Source: an uncultured bacterium
GTDB taxonomy: Bacteria; Gemmatimonadota; Gemmatimonadetes; Longimicrobiales; RSA9
Length of the DNA: 48,497 nucleotides
Direction of reading: 5' to 3'
Assembly: GCA_937889645.1 (NCBI GenBank)
Contig: CALBZE010000142.1
Location: forward strand, 1 to 48,497
Shown here: one piece after another, positions 15,632 to 24,110 of the stretch
Numbering within the stretch: position 1 is the stretch's first letter
Layout of the letters: the number at the start of each line of letters is the position of its first letter
Notes under the pieces: model-generated
Databases searched by the model: none
The model's input: only the letters and a program-made list of their open reading frames with translations
Told to the model about the DNA's origin: nothing
Position numbers and translations under genes: made by a program

Positions 15632-16090
15632 ATGGAATCCGTCGACATCGGCGCGGAGTTCCGCTTCCGCCGCGCCGTTGACGTCCGCTTCCGCGACGTC
15701 GACGCGATGGGGAACGCGCACCACTCGCTTCCGCTGATCTACTTCGAGGAGGCGCGTGCCGCATATTGGAGGGAGGTCGTCGGCCGGCCGACGCTCGCCG
15801 ACATCGACTACACGGTCGGCGAGGCGGAGCTGCGGTTCCACGAGCGGATCACCTTCCCGGCTCGCCTCACCGTCGGCGTCCGCACCACTCGCCTGGGCAA
15901 CAGCAGCTTCACGATGGAGTACGTCCTGTGGGACGAGGCGGGCACGGTCCTCACCACGGGCCGGACCGTGCTCGTGATGTACGACTACGAGCGCGAGCGT
16001 TCGAAGCCGATCCCGGAGGAGGTGCGGCGGCGGATCGAGGAGTGGGAGGGGATGACGACCCCGTCGCCTACAGGATCAGTCCGAGGGTAG
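15632..16090 (+). CDS. Acyl-CoA thioesterase, hotdog fold (4HBT/YbgC-like)
   Basis: A 152-residue single hotdog domain. The active-site region reads V-R-F-R-D-V-D-A-M-G-N-A-H-H-S, corresponding to the D-x-D-x-x-G-H-V-N-N motif of 4-hydroxybenzoyl-CoA thioesterases, with Asp conserved and the following His moved to N-A-H-H. E-E-A-R precedes the long helix. It likely cleaves an acyl-CoA. Its last 23 bases overlap the end of the convergent DUF445 gene, an uncommon arrangement. Confidence 0.78.
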   Translation: MESVDIGAEFRFRRAVDVRFRDVDAMGNAHHSLPLIYFEEARAAYWREVVGRPTLADIDYTVGEAELRFHERITFPARLTVGVRTTRLGNSSFTMEYVLWDEAGTVLTTGRTVLVMYDYERERSKPIPEEVRRRIEEWEGMTTPSPTGSVRG

Positions 16091-17633
16091 CCGAGATCAG
16101 CCCGATCACCGCGCCGAGCGCATAGCCGAGCCGGACGATGAGGACCAGCTCGCGCTCGGTCACGCTTCGGATCAGCTCTTCCACCCGTTCCATCGGAAAC
16201 TCGAGGATCTTTCGCTCGACCTGCGCGGCGATGTCGATGCGCCGCGCGACGGCCGGGACCTGCTCCTGGAGCCACGTCCAGAGCGGCTCGGCGATGGCGC
16301 CTTCGATCCGCGAGGCGGCGTCTTCGGGGAGGTGGTCGGCGATGCGGCCGATCGGCTTCTCGAACGCGCGCGTGAGGAGGCGGCCGGTGGCCTCGCGGTA
16401 AAGGGCCCGGGCGCGTTCGCTGCGCGCGGCCGCGACGACCGCGTCCGCGATCCGCTCGGGCGGGACGTGGCGGAAGAGGTCGCCCCAGCTCCGCTGCTCC
16501 GCGGCGCGCAGCGTCGACTGGAGCTTCTCGACCAGGAACGCGCGCGTCTGTGGGTCGCGCGCCAGAGAGAGCCCCCACCCGGCGACGGTCCGCTTCGCGT
16601 CCTCGACGCTCGGCTCGCCCGGCCGGCCGAGGACGGAGACGACGGGGCGACGCAGCAGGTCGACGATCGCGTCGTTGACGCCCTTCGCCATCGCGTCCCG
16701 CATCGCCGGGTCCTGCAGCAGCTCGGCGAGCTTGTCCGCGCCCTCCTCCTCGACCGCCTTCAGCACTCGATCGATCGTCTCGGGCGTGATGACGAGCGAG
16801 GCGATCAACCGCTGGTGGAACTTCAGGTCGCGCATGAAGCGGTCGAGCAGCTCGTGCAGCACGCGCTCGACGCGGCTCCGCGCCTCGGGGTTCTCGAGCA
16901 GCCGGGCGAGCCGCTCGATCGCGAGCGGGAGGTACCCGGCGATCGCCTTTTCGACCGCGGCGACCAGGCCGACCGGGAGCAAGTCCTGGAACGTTCGGTC
17001 CGGCTCGAGCAGCCGCTCCGCCGTGCGGTCGATGTAGTCGGCGACGGCGCGCTCGAACCCCGCACCGCCTACGGCGTCCGCGATCCAGCGCTCCGCCGCC
17101 GCGGCCAGCGCGGCCTCGCGTTCGGGCGTGAGGATCTCGCCGATCGGGCGGTCGGCCAGCTCTTTCGCGAACGATTCGGCCCAGCGGCGGGCCTCGGCGT
17201 GGAATTCATCGCCGGCGAGGTAGGCGTCCAGGCGGTCGAGGAGGCCCGACGCCGCGTCGTCGAGCAGCGCAAGCAGCTCGGAGGCGACGGGCGCGGGGAG
17301 CGTCTCCGCGAGCGAGCCGCGGGGCCGTTCCAGGACGTCGCGCACGAAGGCGGTCAGCCGTTCGTCGAACGCGGCGCGGAACGCCGGCTCGGACGCCGTG
17401 CGGGCCAGGTCTTCGGAGGTGAGCAGCCGCGTGCCGACCGCGCGGCCGACCGCGGCGGCCAGGCGCGCCTTGTTCTTCGGGATCGCGCCCTGCAACGCGC
17501 GCAACGGCCGGCCGAAGAGATGGGGCGGCTCGTAGGGGTGGAAGAGCATCCAGATCGCCACGGAGTTCGTCACGCCGCCGGCGATCGATGCGAAGAGCAC
17601 CGTCAGCGCCGCCTGCGTCGCCGCGTCGATCAC
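16068..17633 (-). CDS. DUF445 family membrane protein
   Basis: A 521-residue protein with the DUF445 signature at the N terminus: a membrane helix followed by G-G-V-T-N-S-V-A-I-W-M-L-F-H-P-Y-E-P. The long central part is alpha-helical and charged (many L-L-x-x-A and E-R-L repeats), and a hydrophobic helix ends the protein (Y-A-L-G-A-V-I-G-L-I). Members such as YheB are membrane-anchored at both ends; function is unknown. Its start overlaps the stop of the upstream lipoprotein gene by four bases. Confidence 0.85.
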   Translation of the reverse strand: MIDAATQAALTVLFASIAGGVTNSVAIWMLFHPYEPPHLFGRPLRALQGAIPKNKARLAAAVGRAVGTRLLTSEDLARTASEPAFRAAFDERLTAFVRDVLERPRGSLAETLPAPVASELLALLDDAASGLLDRLDAYLAGDEFHAEARRWAESFAKELADRPIGEILTPEREAALAAAAERWIADAVGGAGFERAVADYIDRTAERLLEPDRTFQDLLPVGLVAAVEKAIAGYLPLAIERLARLLENPEARSRVERVLHELLDRFMRDLKFHQRLIASLVITPETIDRVLKAVEEEGADKLAELLQDPAMRDAMAKGVNDAIVDLLRRPVVSVLGRPGEPSVEDAKRTVAGWGLSLARDPQTRAFLVEKLQSTLRAAEQRSWGDLFRHVPPERIADAVVAAARSERARALYREATGRLLTRAFEKPIGRIADHLPEDAASRIEGAIAEPLWTWLQEQVPAVARRIDIAAQVERKILEFPMERVEELIRSVTERELVLIVRLGYALGAVIGLISATLGLIL

Positions 17634-18529
17634 TCCACTCCGTGGCGAAGCAGACCGAAGACATCGCGGCGGTCGCCCCGAACGGAGACCCAGCCGCGCA
17701 CCATGACCATCCGCACGCCGCCCGAAACCCTGACTGGATCGCGGAAGGTGAAGGGCTCACCCGCGGCGTACAACTCGCCCATAAGCGCGCCGGTCGGCTC
17801 GGCGATCCGCCAGCCGGACGGAGGGCCGCCCGCAACGGCGCCGTCGGCCGGGATCGCCGTGAGCGTGACCCGGTCCCAGTCGAGCGCCTCCGTCTCGCTC
17901 CGCAGCCATGCGCCGGTCCGCCCGTCCACGCCCTTCGCGACGACGAGACTCCTGCTCTGCCGGTCCGTCACGAAGGCGACCTCCGTCTCCGGCGACTGCG
18001 CGAGCGGCGCGCCCGTCTGGACGTCGAGGAGGAGGCCGACGAGAGACTCTCGCCCAAGACTGAGCGTCCCGCGGCGGAGACGAAGTTGAACGCCGTCGCC
18101 CGCGCCCCATTCGGCGAGCGGCGACGACGGCTCGAGGCGGAACCCCGTCGAATCGGCGCGATGGATCAGCGCCTCGATCTCGCTCCCCTCGCCGACCACC
18201 AGGCGGAACGGGCCATGGGGAACCAACCGCCACGGCTCGCGCATCGGCTCCGTCTGCCACGCCTGCTCGAGGAGGCGTGCCCACGCGCCATCGCGCGCCA
18301 GCCACGCCCCCGCCGATCGACGGATCGCTGTCCCGCCATCGACAGCCGTGAACTTCAATGCCGCCGCGACCGGCGTGTCCGCGCGGAGCGAAAGGAGCAA
18401 GAAGCTCCGGTCGTACGTGGCGCCCACCGACTCGCCGCCGGACCGGCCGCCCGTCGCCGCGGTGCCGGGGCGCTCCGACCGATCGCACGCCGCGAGGAGC
18501 ACCAGCACCAGAATAATGATCATCCTCAT
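17630..18529 (-). CDS. Uncharacterised lipoprotein
   Basis: A 299-residue exported protein. M-R-M-I-I-I-L-V-L-V-L-L-A-A-C is a short signal peptide with a lipobox (Cys 15), so it is anchored in an envelope membrane. The rest is beta-rich and has no motif I recognise. A weak repeat of W-R-L-V-P-type strands and G-W-R-I-A-E-P suggests two similar halves but this is not certain. Overlaps DUF445 by four bases and is divergent from the symporter gene. Confidence 0.6.
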   Translation of the reverse strand: MRMIIILVLVLLAACDRSERPGTAATGGRSGGESVGATYDRSFLLLSLRADTPVAAALKFTAVDGGTAIRRSAGAWLARDGAWARLLEQAWQTEPMREPWRLVPHGPFRLVVGEGSEIEALIHRADSTGFRLEPSSPLAEWGAGDGVQLRLRRGTLSLGRESLVGLLLDVQTGAPLAQSPETEVAFVTDRQSRSLVVAKGVDGRTGAWLRSETEALDWDRVTLTAIPADGAVAGGPPSGWRIAEPTGALMGELYAAGEPFTFRDPVRVSGGVRMVMVRGWVSVRGDRRDVFGLLRHGVE

Positions 18530-18659
18530 GCCCGGAAATGTAGCGGACCCGGCGCGCGGAATCGAGAGGGCCGCGGTTGCGTCTCCCGCCCGCAGGACCT
18601 AAACTTCGCCGTTGCGCCGCGAGCGGATCTTTGATCGTAAGTATTTGTACGGAGATAGG

Positions 18660-20015
18660 ATGCAGCTCTATACCAAGATCCTGATCGCCCTCGGACTCGG
18701 CATCGCGTTCGGCATCACGGCCAACGTTCTCGAGATCGAATGGCTTCGGGCCGTGCTGGTCGGACTCGAGCCGGTGGGTACGGCGTTCATCAAGCTGATC
18801 ACGATGGTCGTGATCCCGCTCGTCGTCGCGAGTCTGATGGTCGGGACGGCGTCGCTGGGCGACACCCGCAAGCTGGGGCGGTTGGGCGGGAAGACCGTCG
18901 CGCTGTACCTGGGGACGACGGCGATCGCGGTGACGCTGGGGCTGGTCCTCTCGAACATCGTGGAGCCGGGTTCGCGGGTGGATCCACAGACGCGGGACGA
19001 GCTCGCGGCGGCGTTCGCGGGCGAGGCACAGGCGCGGCTGCAGCTCGCGGAGGAGAGCCCGGGCGTCGTGGACGTGCTCCTGCGGATGATCCCTTCGAAC
19101 CCGATCCAGTCCGCCGCGAACGCGGACCTGCTGCCGCTCATCATCTTCACGCTGATCTTCGGCGCGGCGATCGGGATGATCGCCGAGGACCGGCGCCGGG
19201 CCGTGCTGACGTTCTTCGAGGGCGTCAACGACACGGTCATGGTCATGATCGAATGGATCATGAAGCTGGCACCGTACGCCGTGTTCGCACTGATCGGGTC
19301 GGTCGTCGCCCGCTTCGGGCTGGACCTGCTCCGGTCGCTCATGGTCTACGCGCTCACGGTGGTGGCGGGACTCCTGCTCCATTCCCTGGGCACGTACAGC
19401 CTGATCGTCCGGTTCGGCGCGCGGCTGAACCCCGTGCAGTTCTTCCGTCGCATCGCGCAGGCGCCGCTGGTCGGCTTCTCGACGTCGAGCTCGAACGCGA
19501 CGCTGCCGGTCACGATGGAGACCGCGGAGCAGAACCTGGGCGTCTCGAAGGAGGTGAGTTCGTTCGTCCTGCCGCTCGGCGCCACGATCAACATGGATGG
19601 CACGGCGCTCTACCAGGCCATCGCCGTCATGTTCATCGCGCAGATCTACGGTGTGCCGTTGGATCTCGCGGACCAGGCCACGATCGTGCTGACCGCTACG
19701 CTGGCCAGCATCGGCGCGGCTGGCGTCCCGAGCGCCGGGATCGTGACGCTGATCCTGGTCCTCCAGTCGGTCGGTCTGGGCGCGCACACGGCGGCCGGGA
19801 TCGCGCTCATCCTCGGCGTGGACCGGATCCTCGACATGCTGCGCACCGCGGTGAACCTCACTGGCGACCTCACGGTCGCGACCGTGATCGCCCGGACGGA
19901 AGGAGAGGTGTTGATGCCCAGGGCGGCTGTCGCTACGGGCACGGAAGCGGTGGGCGTAGGCGGCGTGGCCGAGCCGGTGGCGAGCGGCGGGGTGGAGGAG
20001 GCGCGCGGGGATTAG
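18660..20015 (+). CDS. Dicarboxylate/amino acid:cation symporter (DAACS)
   Basis: A 451-residue sodium- or proton-coupled carrier of the GltP/DctA family in the inner membrane. Hallmarks are S-T-S-S-S-N-A-T-L-P-V-T (hairpin HP1), G-A-T-I-N-M-D-G-T-A-L-Y (TM7, the N-M-D-G-T cation motif) and the G-V-D-R-I-L-D-M-L-R-T-A-V-N-L-T-G-D helix that binds the substrate carboxylates. Glutamate, aspartate or C4-dicarboxylates are all possible. ATG at 18660 has GGAG 8 bases upstream; the open frame to 18612 lacks a ribosome site. The 130-base gap upstream is divergent with the lipoprotein and shows no confident promoter. Confidence 0.93.
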   Translation: MQLYTKILIALGLGIAFGITANVLEIEWLRAVLVGLEPVGTAFIKLITMVVIPLVVASLMVGTASLGDTRKLGRLGGKTVALYLGTTAIAVTLGLVLSNIVEPGSRVDPQTRDELAAAFAGEAQARLQLAEESPGVVDVLLRMIPSNPIQSAANADLLPLIIFTLIFGAAIGMIAEDRRRAVLTFFEGVNDTVMVMIEWIMKLAPYAVFALIGSVVARFGLDLLRSLMVYALTVVAGLLLHSLGTYSLIVRFGARLNPVQFFRRIAQAPLVGFSTSSSNATLPVTMETAEQNLGVSKEVSSFVLPLGATINMDGTALYQAIAVMFIAQIYGVPLDLADQATIVLTATLASIGAAGVPSAGIVTLILVLQSVGLGAHTAAGIALILGVDRILDMLRTAVNLTGDLTVATVIARTEGEVLMPRAAVATGTEAVGVGGVAEPVASGGVEEARGD

Positions 20016-20057
20016 TCCGGACGTCTTCCGGCGGCGGTCCCGTATACAGGACGCGCT

Positions 20058-20089
20058 GGCGACAGTCGCCCCGGAGCTCGGCTGTCGCC
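20058..20089. terminator. Hairpin between convergent genes
   Basis: GGCGACAG (20058-20065) pairs with CTGTCGCC (20082-20089), 8 bp with a 16-base loop, between the convergent symporter and Lon operon ends. No T-tract on either strand, so termination is only possible, not shown. Confidence 0.3.
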
Positions 20090-20265
20090 TAGCCGCCCTC
20101 TTCGGCTTGGCTGCCCGGGGCGACGCCCGGGTCGAGGATGCGGATGCGGGTGTGCTCTGCGACGGCGATGCAGACCTCATCGCCTTCACGAACTGCCTGA
20201 TCCGCGACCTCGGGATTCAGGAGGTCGATCTCACCGACCTGCGCCGCGGCGAGCCCTACCCTCAC
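20089..20265 (-). CDS. Small ORF after lon, TOBE-like, perhaps a remnant
   Basis: A 58-residue frame starting with a GTG that overlaps the lon stop (GTGA). It reads L-N-P-E-V-A-D-Q-A-V-R-E-G-D-E-V-C-I-A-V and then E-H-T-R-I-R-I-L-D-P-G. The R-E-G-D-E-V…A-V…R-I-R-I-L pattern resembles the end of a TOBE domain such as the C terminus of MalK/PotA-type ATPases. It may be a free-standing small protein coupled to lon, or a leftover gene tail. No ribosome site of its own is visible. Low confidence. Confidence 0.3.
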   Translation of the reverse strand: MRVGLAAAQVGEIDLLNPEVADQAVREGDEVCIAVAEHTRIRILDPGVAPGSQAEEGG

Positions 20266-22811
20266 CGCTGACGCGCGGCCCGCTTCACTTTCCGCTCCTC
20301 CGCCGCCTTCCGCCCGGTCTTCTTCCGAGCCACGCGCACGGTCGCGTCCGCCTTCGTCCGCGGCCGCTTCCGCCGCTCGACGTGCTCCAGCAGCGCCAGC
20401 TCCAGGACCTCTTCCATCCGCTCGACGAAGTGGAACTCCATCGTCCTGCGTGTCTCCTCCGGGACGTCGCGCAGATCGCGCTCGTTGCCGCGCGGCAGGA
20501 TGATGCGATGGATCCCGGCGCGGTGCGCGGCGAGGACCTTCTCCTTGACGCCGCCGATCTCGAGCACCTTCCCCCTCAGCGTGACCTCGCCCGTCATGGC
20601 GATGTCGTGCCGGACGGGGCGGTTCGAGAGCGTGGAGGCGATCGCGAGGGTCACCGCGATCCCGGCGGACGGGCCGTCCTTCGGGATCGCGCCGACGGGG
20701 AAGTGGACGTGGATGTCGAACTCCTTGAACGCGCTCTCGGGGATGTCGAGCGCCGCGCCGCGGCTGCGGACGTACGAGTACGCGGCGTTCACGGACTCGC
20801 GCATGACGTCGCCGAGGAGCCCGGTGATGATGAGGCGGCCGCTGCCGGGCATCTTGAGCGCCTCGATGAACATGATCTCGCCGCCGGCGGCGGTCCAGGC
20901 GAGCCCGGTCACGACGCCGACCTCGGGCGAGCTCTCGGCCGAGGTCGCAATGTAGCGGGGCAGGCCGAGGATCTGCTCCATCCGCTCCGGCGTGAAATTC
21001 CACTTCTTGCGGTCGCCCTGGGCTTTGGCGCGCGCGCGGGTGCGGAGCAGCGTGGCGAGCATGCGTCGCATGAGGCCGAGACCTGCATCGCGGGCGTAGC
21101 CGCGCGCGAGGTGGAAGAGCGCCTTGTCGGTGAAGGCGACGTCGCGCGGTTCGAGCCCGTGCTCCTCGATGAGGCGCGGCAGCATTTTCTCGCGCGCGAT
21201 CTCGACCTTGTCCTCCGGGGTGTAGCCGGCGATGCGAATCTCGACCATGAGCTCGCGCAGGTCGCGGGGGATGCGGTAGAAGTCCTGCGCGGTCGCGATG
21301 AAGATCGCCTCCGTCAGGTCGATCGGGAGGTCGACGTAGCGGTCGACGAACTCGCTGCGGGTCTCCCAGTCGAGCGCCTGTTCGATGGCCTCGATCGGGT
21401 CGCCCTCGACCTTGCCGAGGCCGATCAGGTCCATCTCCTCCAGGAGGAACACGGGGTCCAGGACGCCGGCCTCGCGTAGCGCGGCGACGATCTTGCCCGG
21501 CTCGGCGGTCGTCCTGGTGCGACGCGAGCCGATGATCTGCGACTCGCCGCGGCCGCCGAGGTCGATGCGGGCGAGGGGGCGGCCGAGTCCGCCGGCGAGC
21601 GCCTCGACGATCGTCGTCTTCCCGACGCCGGGCGGGCCGACGAGGCAGGGGATCGGCCCCCGCAGGTCACCGCGCAGCCTGGCGACGGCGAGCGCGTCCA
21701 GGAGGCGCTCCTTCGGCTCCTCGAGGTCGAGGAGCGCGTCGTTCAGCGCACGCTCGACGGCGGCGAGGTCGATGTCCTCGGGACCGCGCGTGGCGCGCTT
21801 GTGCCATGGGATGTGTAGCAGCCAGTCCAGGTAGGCGCGGATTTCGCCGGCGTCGGGCGACGTCGGGTTGGTCGTGCGCAGGCGCTCGATCTCGAGGCGG
21901 GCGCGCGCGGCGGCGCGGGCGGGCAGGTCCGCTGCCTCGACGCGGCGGCTCAGCTCGACGGCCTCGTGCTCGACCGGGTCGATCTCGCCCAGCTCGGTCT
22001 GGAGCAGCTTAATGCGGTGGCGCAGCTCGGTCGCGCGGCGCGCGGCGTTCTCGGGCGGCTTCGCCGCGCCGGCCTTCTCCCCGGCCTTCGCCTCCTTGGG
22101 CGCGCCGGCCTCTTCCTCCACCTTCTGCGCGCGCCGGAGCTGACCGTCGAGCTCGTCCAGGATGAAGCCGAGACGACGCCGCACGTCGAGGTGCTGGAGC
22201 ACCTGGTCCTTCGCGGGCACGCTGAAGTTAGCGAGCGTGGCGACGAGGTCGGCGAATCGGCTCGAATCGGCCACGTTCATCCGCAGGATGCGCGGCACTT
22301 CCTTGGGGATGCGGTCGACCTCCTGGGCGAGCGCCTCGAGGGTGACGAGGATGCGGGCGATCGTCTCCGCGTTCTCCTCGGCGCGGAGCCCGATCTCGCG
22401 TACGCGCCGGGCCGTGCCCATGTAGTAGCCGCGCGTCTCCTCGACCGACGTGAGGCGGATCCGGCGCAGCCCCTGGATCGTCGCCTGGACGGATCCGCCC
22501 GGGAGATTCAGCCGGTCCGAGAGGCGGGCGAGGGTCGCGATCTTCCGGAGCGCCGCCGCCTCGATCGGATCGTCCGGGCCGCCCGGCGCGGGAACGACGG
22601 CGACGAGGAGCGACGGCTCCGGGTGCGCGGCGAGCATCTCGAGCGTCGTCGCCATCCCGATCTGCACGCCGATCACGCCCATGGGGAAGATGACGGTGCT
22701 GCGTAGCGGCACCACCGGGAGTCGTTCGGGGATCTCGGGGCCGTTCGCGTTCGGACTCATCGCCTCGAAAGATGTGGGGTCCATGGCGCCGTACGGCGGA
22801 GCCGAGCGCAA
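20262..22811 (-). CDS. Lon-family protease with divergent AAA+ domain
   Basis: An 849-residue protein with the full Lon layout: N-terminal LON substrate domain (L-P-V-V-P-L-R-S-T-V-I-F-P-M), coiled region, AAA+ module, protease domain. Walker A (G-P-P-G-V-G-K-T-T, near 397) and the protease dyad (Ser in P-K-D-G-P-S-A-G near 713, Lys in G-G-V-K-E-K near 754) are intact. Several ATPase residues are changed from E. coli Lon: pore loop R-T-Y-I-G is R-T-R-T-T, Walker B D-E-I-D is E-E-M-D, sensor-1 A-T-S-N is A-T-A-Q, Arg-finger D-R-M-E is E-L-M-V, sensor-2 G-V-R is G-L-G. A Lys/Glu/Ala-rich linker and a basic C-terminal tail are extra. TTG at 22811 has GGAG 6 bases upstream; ATG at 22784 or 22760 are alternatives. 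Confidence 0.9.
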   Translation of the reverse strand: MRSAPPYGAMDPTSFEAMSPNANGPEIPERLPVVPLRSTVIFPMGVIGVQIGMATTLEMLAAHPEPSLLVAVVPAPGGPDDPIEAAALRKIATLARLSDRLNLPGGSVQATIQGLRRIRLTSVEETRGYYMGTARRVREIGLRAEENAETIARILVTLEALAQEVDRIPKEVPRILRMNVADSSRFADLVATLANFSVPAKDQVLQHLDVRRRLGFILDELDGQLRRAQKVEEEAGAPKEAKAGEKAGAAKPPENAARRATELRHRIKLLQTELGEIDPVEHEAVELSRRVEAADLPARAAARARLEIERLRTTNPTSPDAGEIRAYLDWLLHIPWHKRATRGPEDIDLAAVERALNDALLDLEEPKERLLDALAVARLRGDLRGPIPCLVGPPGVGKTTIVEALAGGLGRPLARIDLGGRGESQIIGSRRTRTTAEPGKIVAALREAGVLDPVFLLEEMDLIGLGKVEGDPIEAIEQALDWETRSEFVDRYVDLPIDLTEAIFIATAQDFYRIPRDLRELMVEIRIAGYTPEDKVEIAREKMLPRLIEEHGLEPRDVAFTDKALFHLARGYARDAGLGLMRRMLATLLRTRARAKAQGDRKKWNFTPERMEQILGLPRYIATSAESSPEVGVVTGLAWTAAGGEIMFIEALKMPGSGRLIITGLLGDVMRESVNAAYSYVRSRGAALDIPESAFKEFDIHVHFPVGAIPKDGPSAGIAVTLAIASTLSNRPVRHDIAMTGEVTLRGKVLEIGGVKEKVLAAHRAGIHRIILPRGNERDLRDVPEETRRTMEFHFVERMEEVLELALLEHVERRKRPRTKADATVRVARKKTGRKAAEERKVKRAARQR

Positions 22812-22844
22812 GATCCGCTCCGCCCGAATGGTTCTGGCGGCGCC

Positions 22845-23690
22845 TCAGACGTCGAGGCCGAGGAGTCGCGCGGCGTTGCGGTAGAGGATCCGGTCGAGGG
22901 CGTCCTCGGAGAGCCCGAGGGAGGAGATGCGTTCGACGTTGTGCGCCACGCTCTTCGGCATCGCCGGCCAGTCGCTGCCGAAGACGACCTTGTCGGCGAG
23001 GCGCTCCAGGTCGGGGAAGTGGTCGAGCAGCTTCGACGGGACGAGGCCTGTCACGTCGATGTAGACGTTCTCGTGCAGCGCGGCAAGCGTGGCGCACGCG
23101 TCGTACCACCAGCCGCGCCCTCCGTGGGCCATGACCAGGACGAGGTCGGGGAAGTCCACGGCGACGTCGTCGAGGTGCACGGGGTCGCAGTACTTCAGCC
23201 GCGTGCCGGGGATGACCGACGTGCCGATGTGCAGCAGGACCGGCAGCCGATGCTCGACGCACACCTCGTAGATCGGGTAGACGCGTCGTTCGTTCGGGTA
23301 GAAGTACTGGTACGACGGGTAGAGCTTGAGCCCGTAGATCGGCCCTTCGTCGATGTAGCGGCGGAGCAGCGCGGCCGGGTCAGGGTCGGTGTTCGGATCG
23401 ACCGACGCGAAGGGGAGGAAGAAGTCCGGCGCCGCGCGGCACAGCTCGATGACGGTCTCGGTCCGGACGTTCCCGGAGGTGGCCGGGCAGTGCTCGGGGA
23501 GGACGACGGCGCGCTCGACGCCCTCCGCGCGGAGCACGTCGGCGACGTAGCGCGGGTCGGCGAGCCGGTCGCCGTGCTCCCGGATCGCCGGGGAGATCGA
23601 TCGCACGAAATCCCAGGTCGCGGGCGAGAGGTCGCCCGGGCGGTAGGGGTGCGTGTGGAAGTCGATGACGCGACGTCGCCCGCTCCGCAT
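22845..23690 (-). CDS. Amidohydrolase-family (amidohydrolase 2) metal-dependent hydrolase
   Basis: A TIM-barrel hydrolase of 281 residues. D-F-H-T-H-P (H12, H14) binds the metal; a central L-L-H-I-G-T-S His near 153, M-A-H-G-G and G-S-D-W-P Asp near 240 complete the site. L-K-L-Y-P-S-Y-Q and the layout resemble ACMSD-like decarboxylases and related amidohydrolase-2 enzymes. Substrate unknown. It is 34 bases before lon on the same strand, and the DUF1499-like gene is 9 bases upstream, so the four genes 24859 to 20262 may be one operon. Confidence 0.82.
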   Translation of the reverse strand: MRSGRRRVIDFHTHPYRPGDLSPATWDFVRSISPAIREHGDRLADPRYVADVLRAEGVERAVVLPEHCPATSGNVRTETVIELCRAAPDFFLPFASVDPNTDPDPAALLRRYIDEGPIYGLKLYPSYQYFYPNERRVYPIYEVCVEHRLPVLLHIGTSVIPGTRLKYCDPVHLDDVAVDFPDLVLVMAHGGRGWWYDACATLAALHENVYIDVTGLVPSKLLDHFPDLERLADKVVFGSDWPAMPKSVAHNVERISSLGLSEDALDRILYRNAARLLGLDV

Positions 23691-23699
23691 GTCCGCCGC

Positions 23700-24110
23700 T
23701 CAGCGCCCGTTGGCGCGTGGGCCGTTCGCTGCGACCGCCCCGTCCAATGCCCGGAAGAACCGGTGCAGCTGGCGCACGCAGGTGCCCAGGTCGGCGCGCC
23801 CGCTGACGTTCTCGGCCCTGGCGTCGACCCGGGTCTGCGCGTTCTCGTCCAGCACGATCCGGATCGTGACGCTTGCGGTCACGCGGAAGACCGACCCGGT
23901 CGCGAGGGCGTTGATGACGCCCTCGTGATCGTCCGCGTTGAGGACCCGCCAGCCGCGCAACCCGCCGCTCGCAAGAGCCAGCGCGTCGTTCCACACCCGA
24001 TCGAAGGGGATCGCGTACGTCCGGCCCCGCAGTCGCGGGTCCTCGGCGTCCGCCATGGTGGCGGCGGACTTCTGAGTGACGCCCTTGAGGATTGCTCTGA
24101 CCACGCTCAT
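23700..24110 (-). CDS. DUF1499-like protein
   Basis: A 136-residue protein with no signal peptide. The pattern Y-A-I-P-F-D-R-V-W…G-W-R-V-L-N-A-D…G-V-I-N-A-L-A-T…F-R-V-T-A-S-V-T-I-R-I and R-A-D-L-G-T-C-V-R-Q-L-H-R-F-F matches the DUF1499 layout, where the W-R-I…E-A-x-A-T and S-D-L-G-x-N-A-R-R-I features are conserved. Function unknown. It overlaps the SIMPL gene by four bases (ATGA). Confidence 0.65.
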   Translation of the reverse strand: MSVVRAILKGVTQKSAATMADAEDPRLRGRTYAIPFDRVWNDALALASGGLRGWRVLNADDHEGVINALATGSVFRVTASVTIRIVLDENAQTRVDARAENVSGRADLGTCVRQLHRFFRALDGAVAANGPRANGR

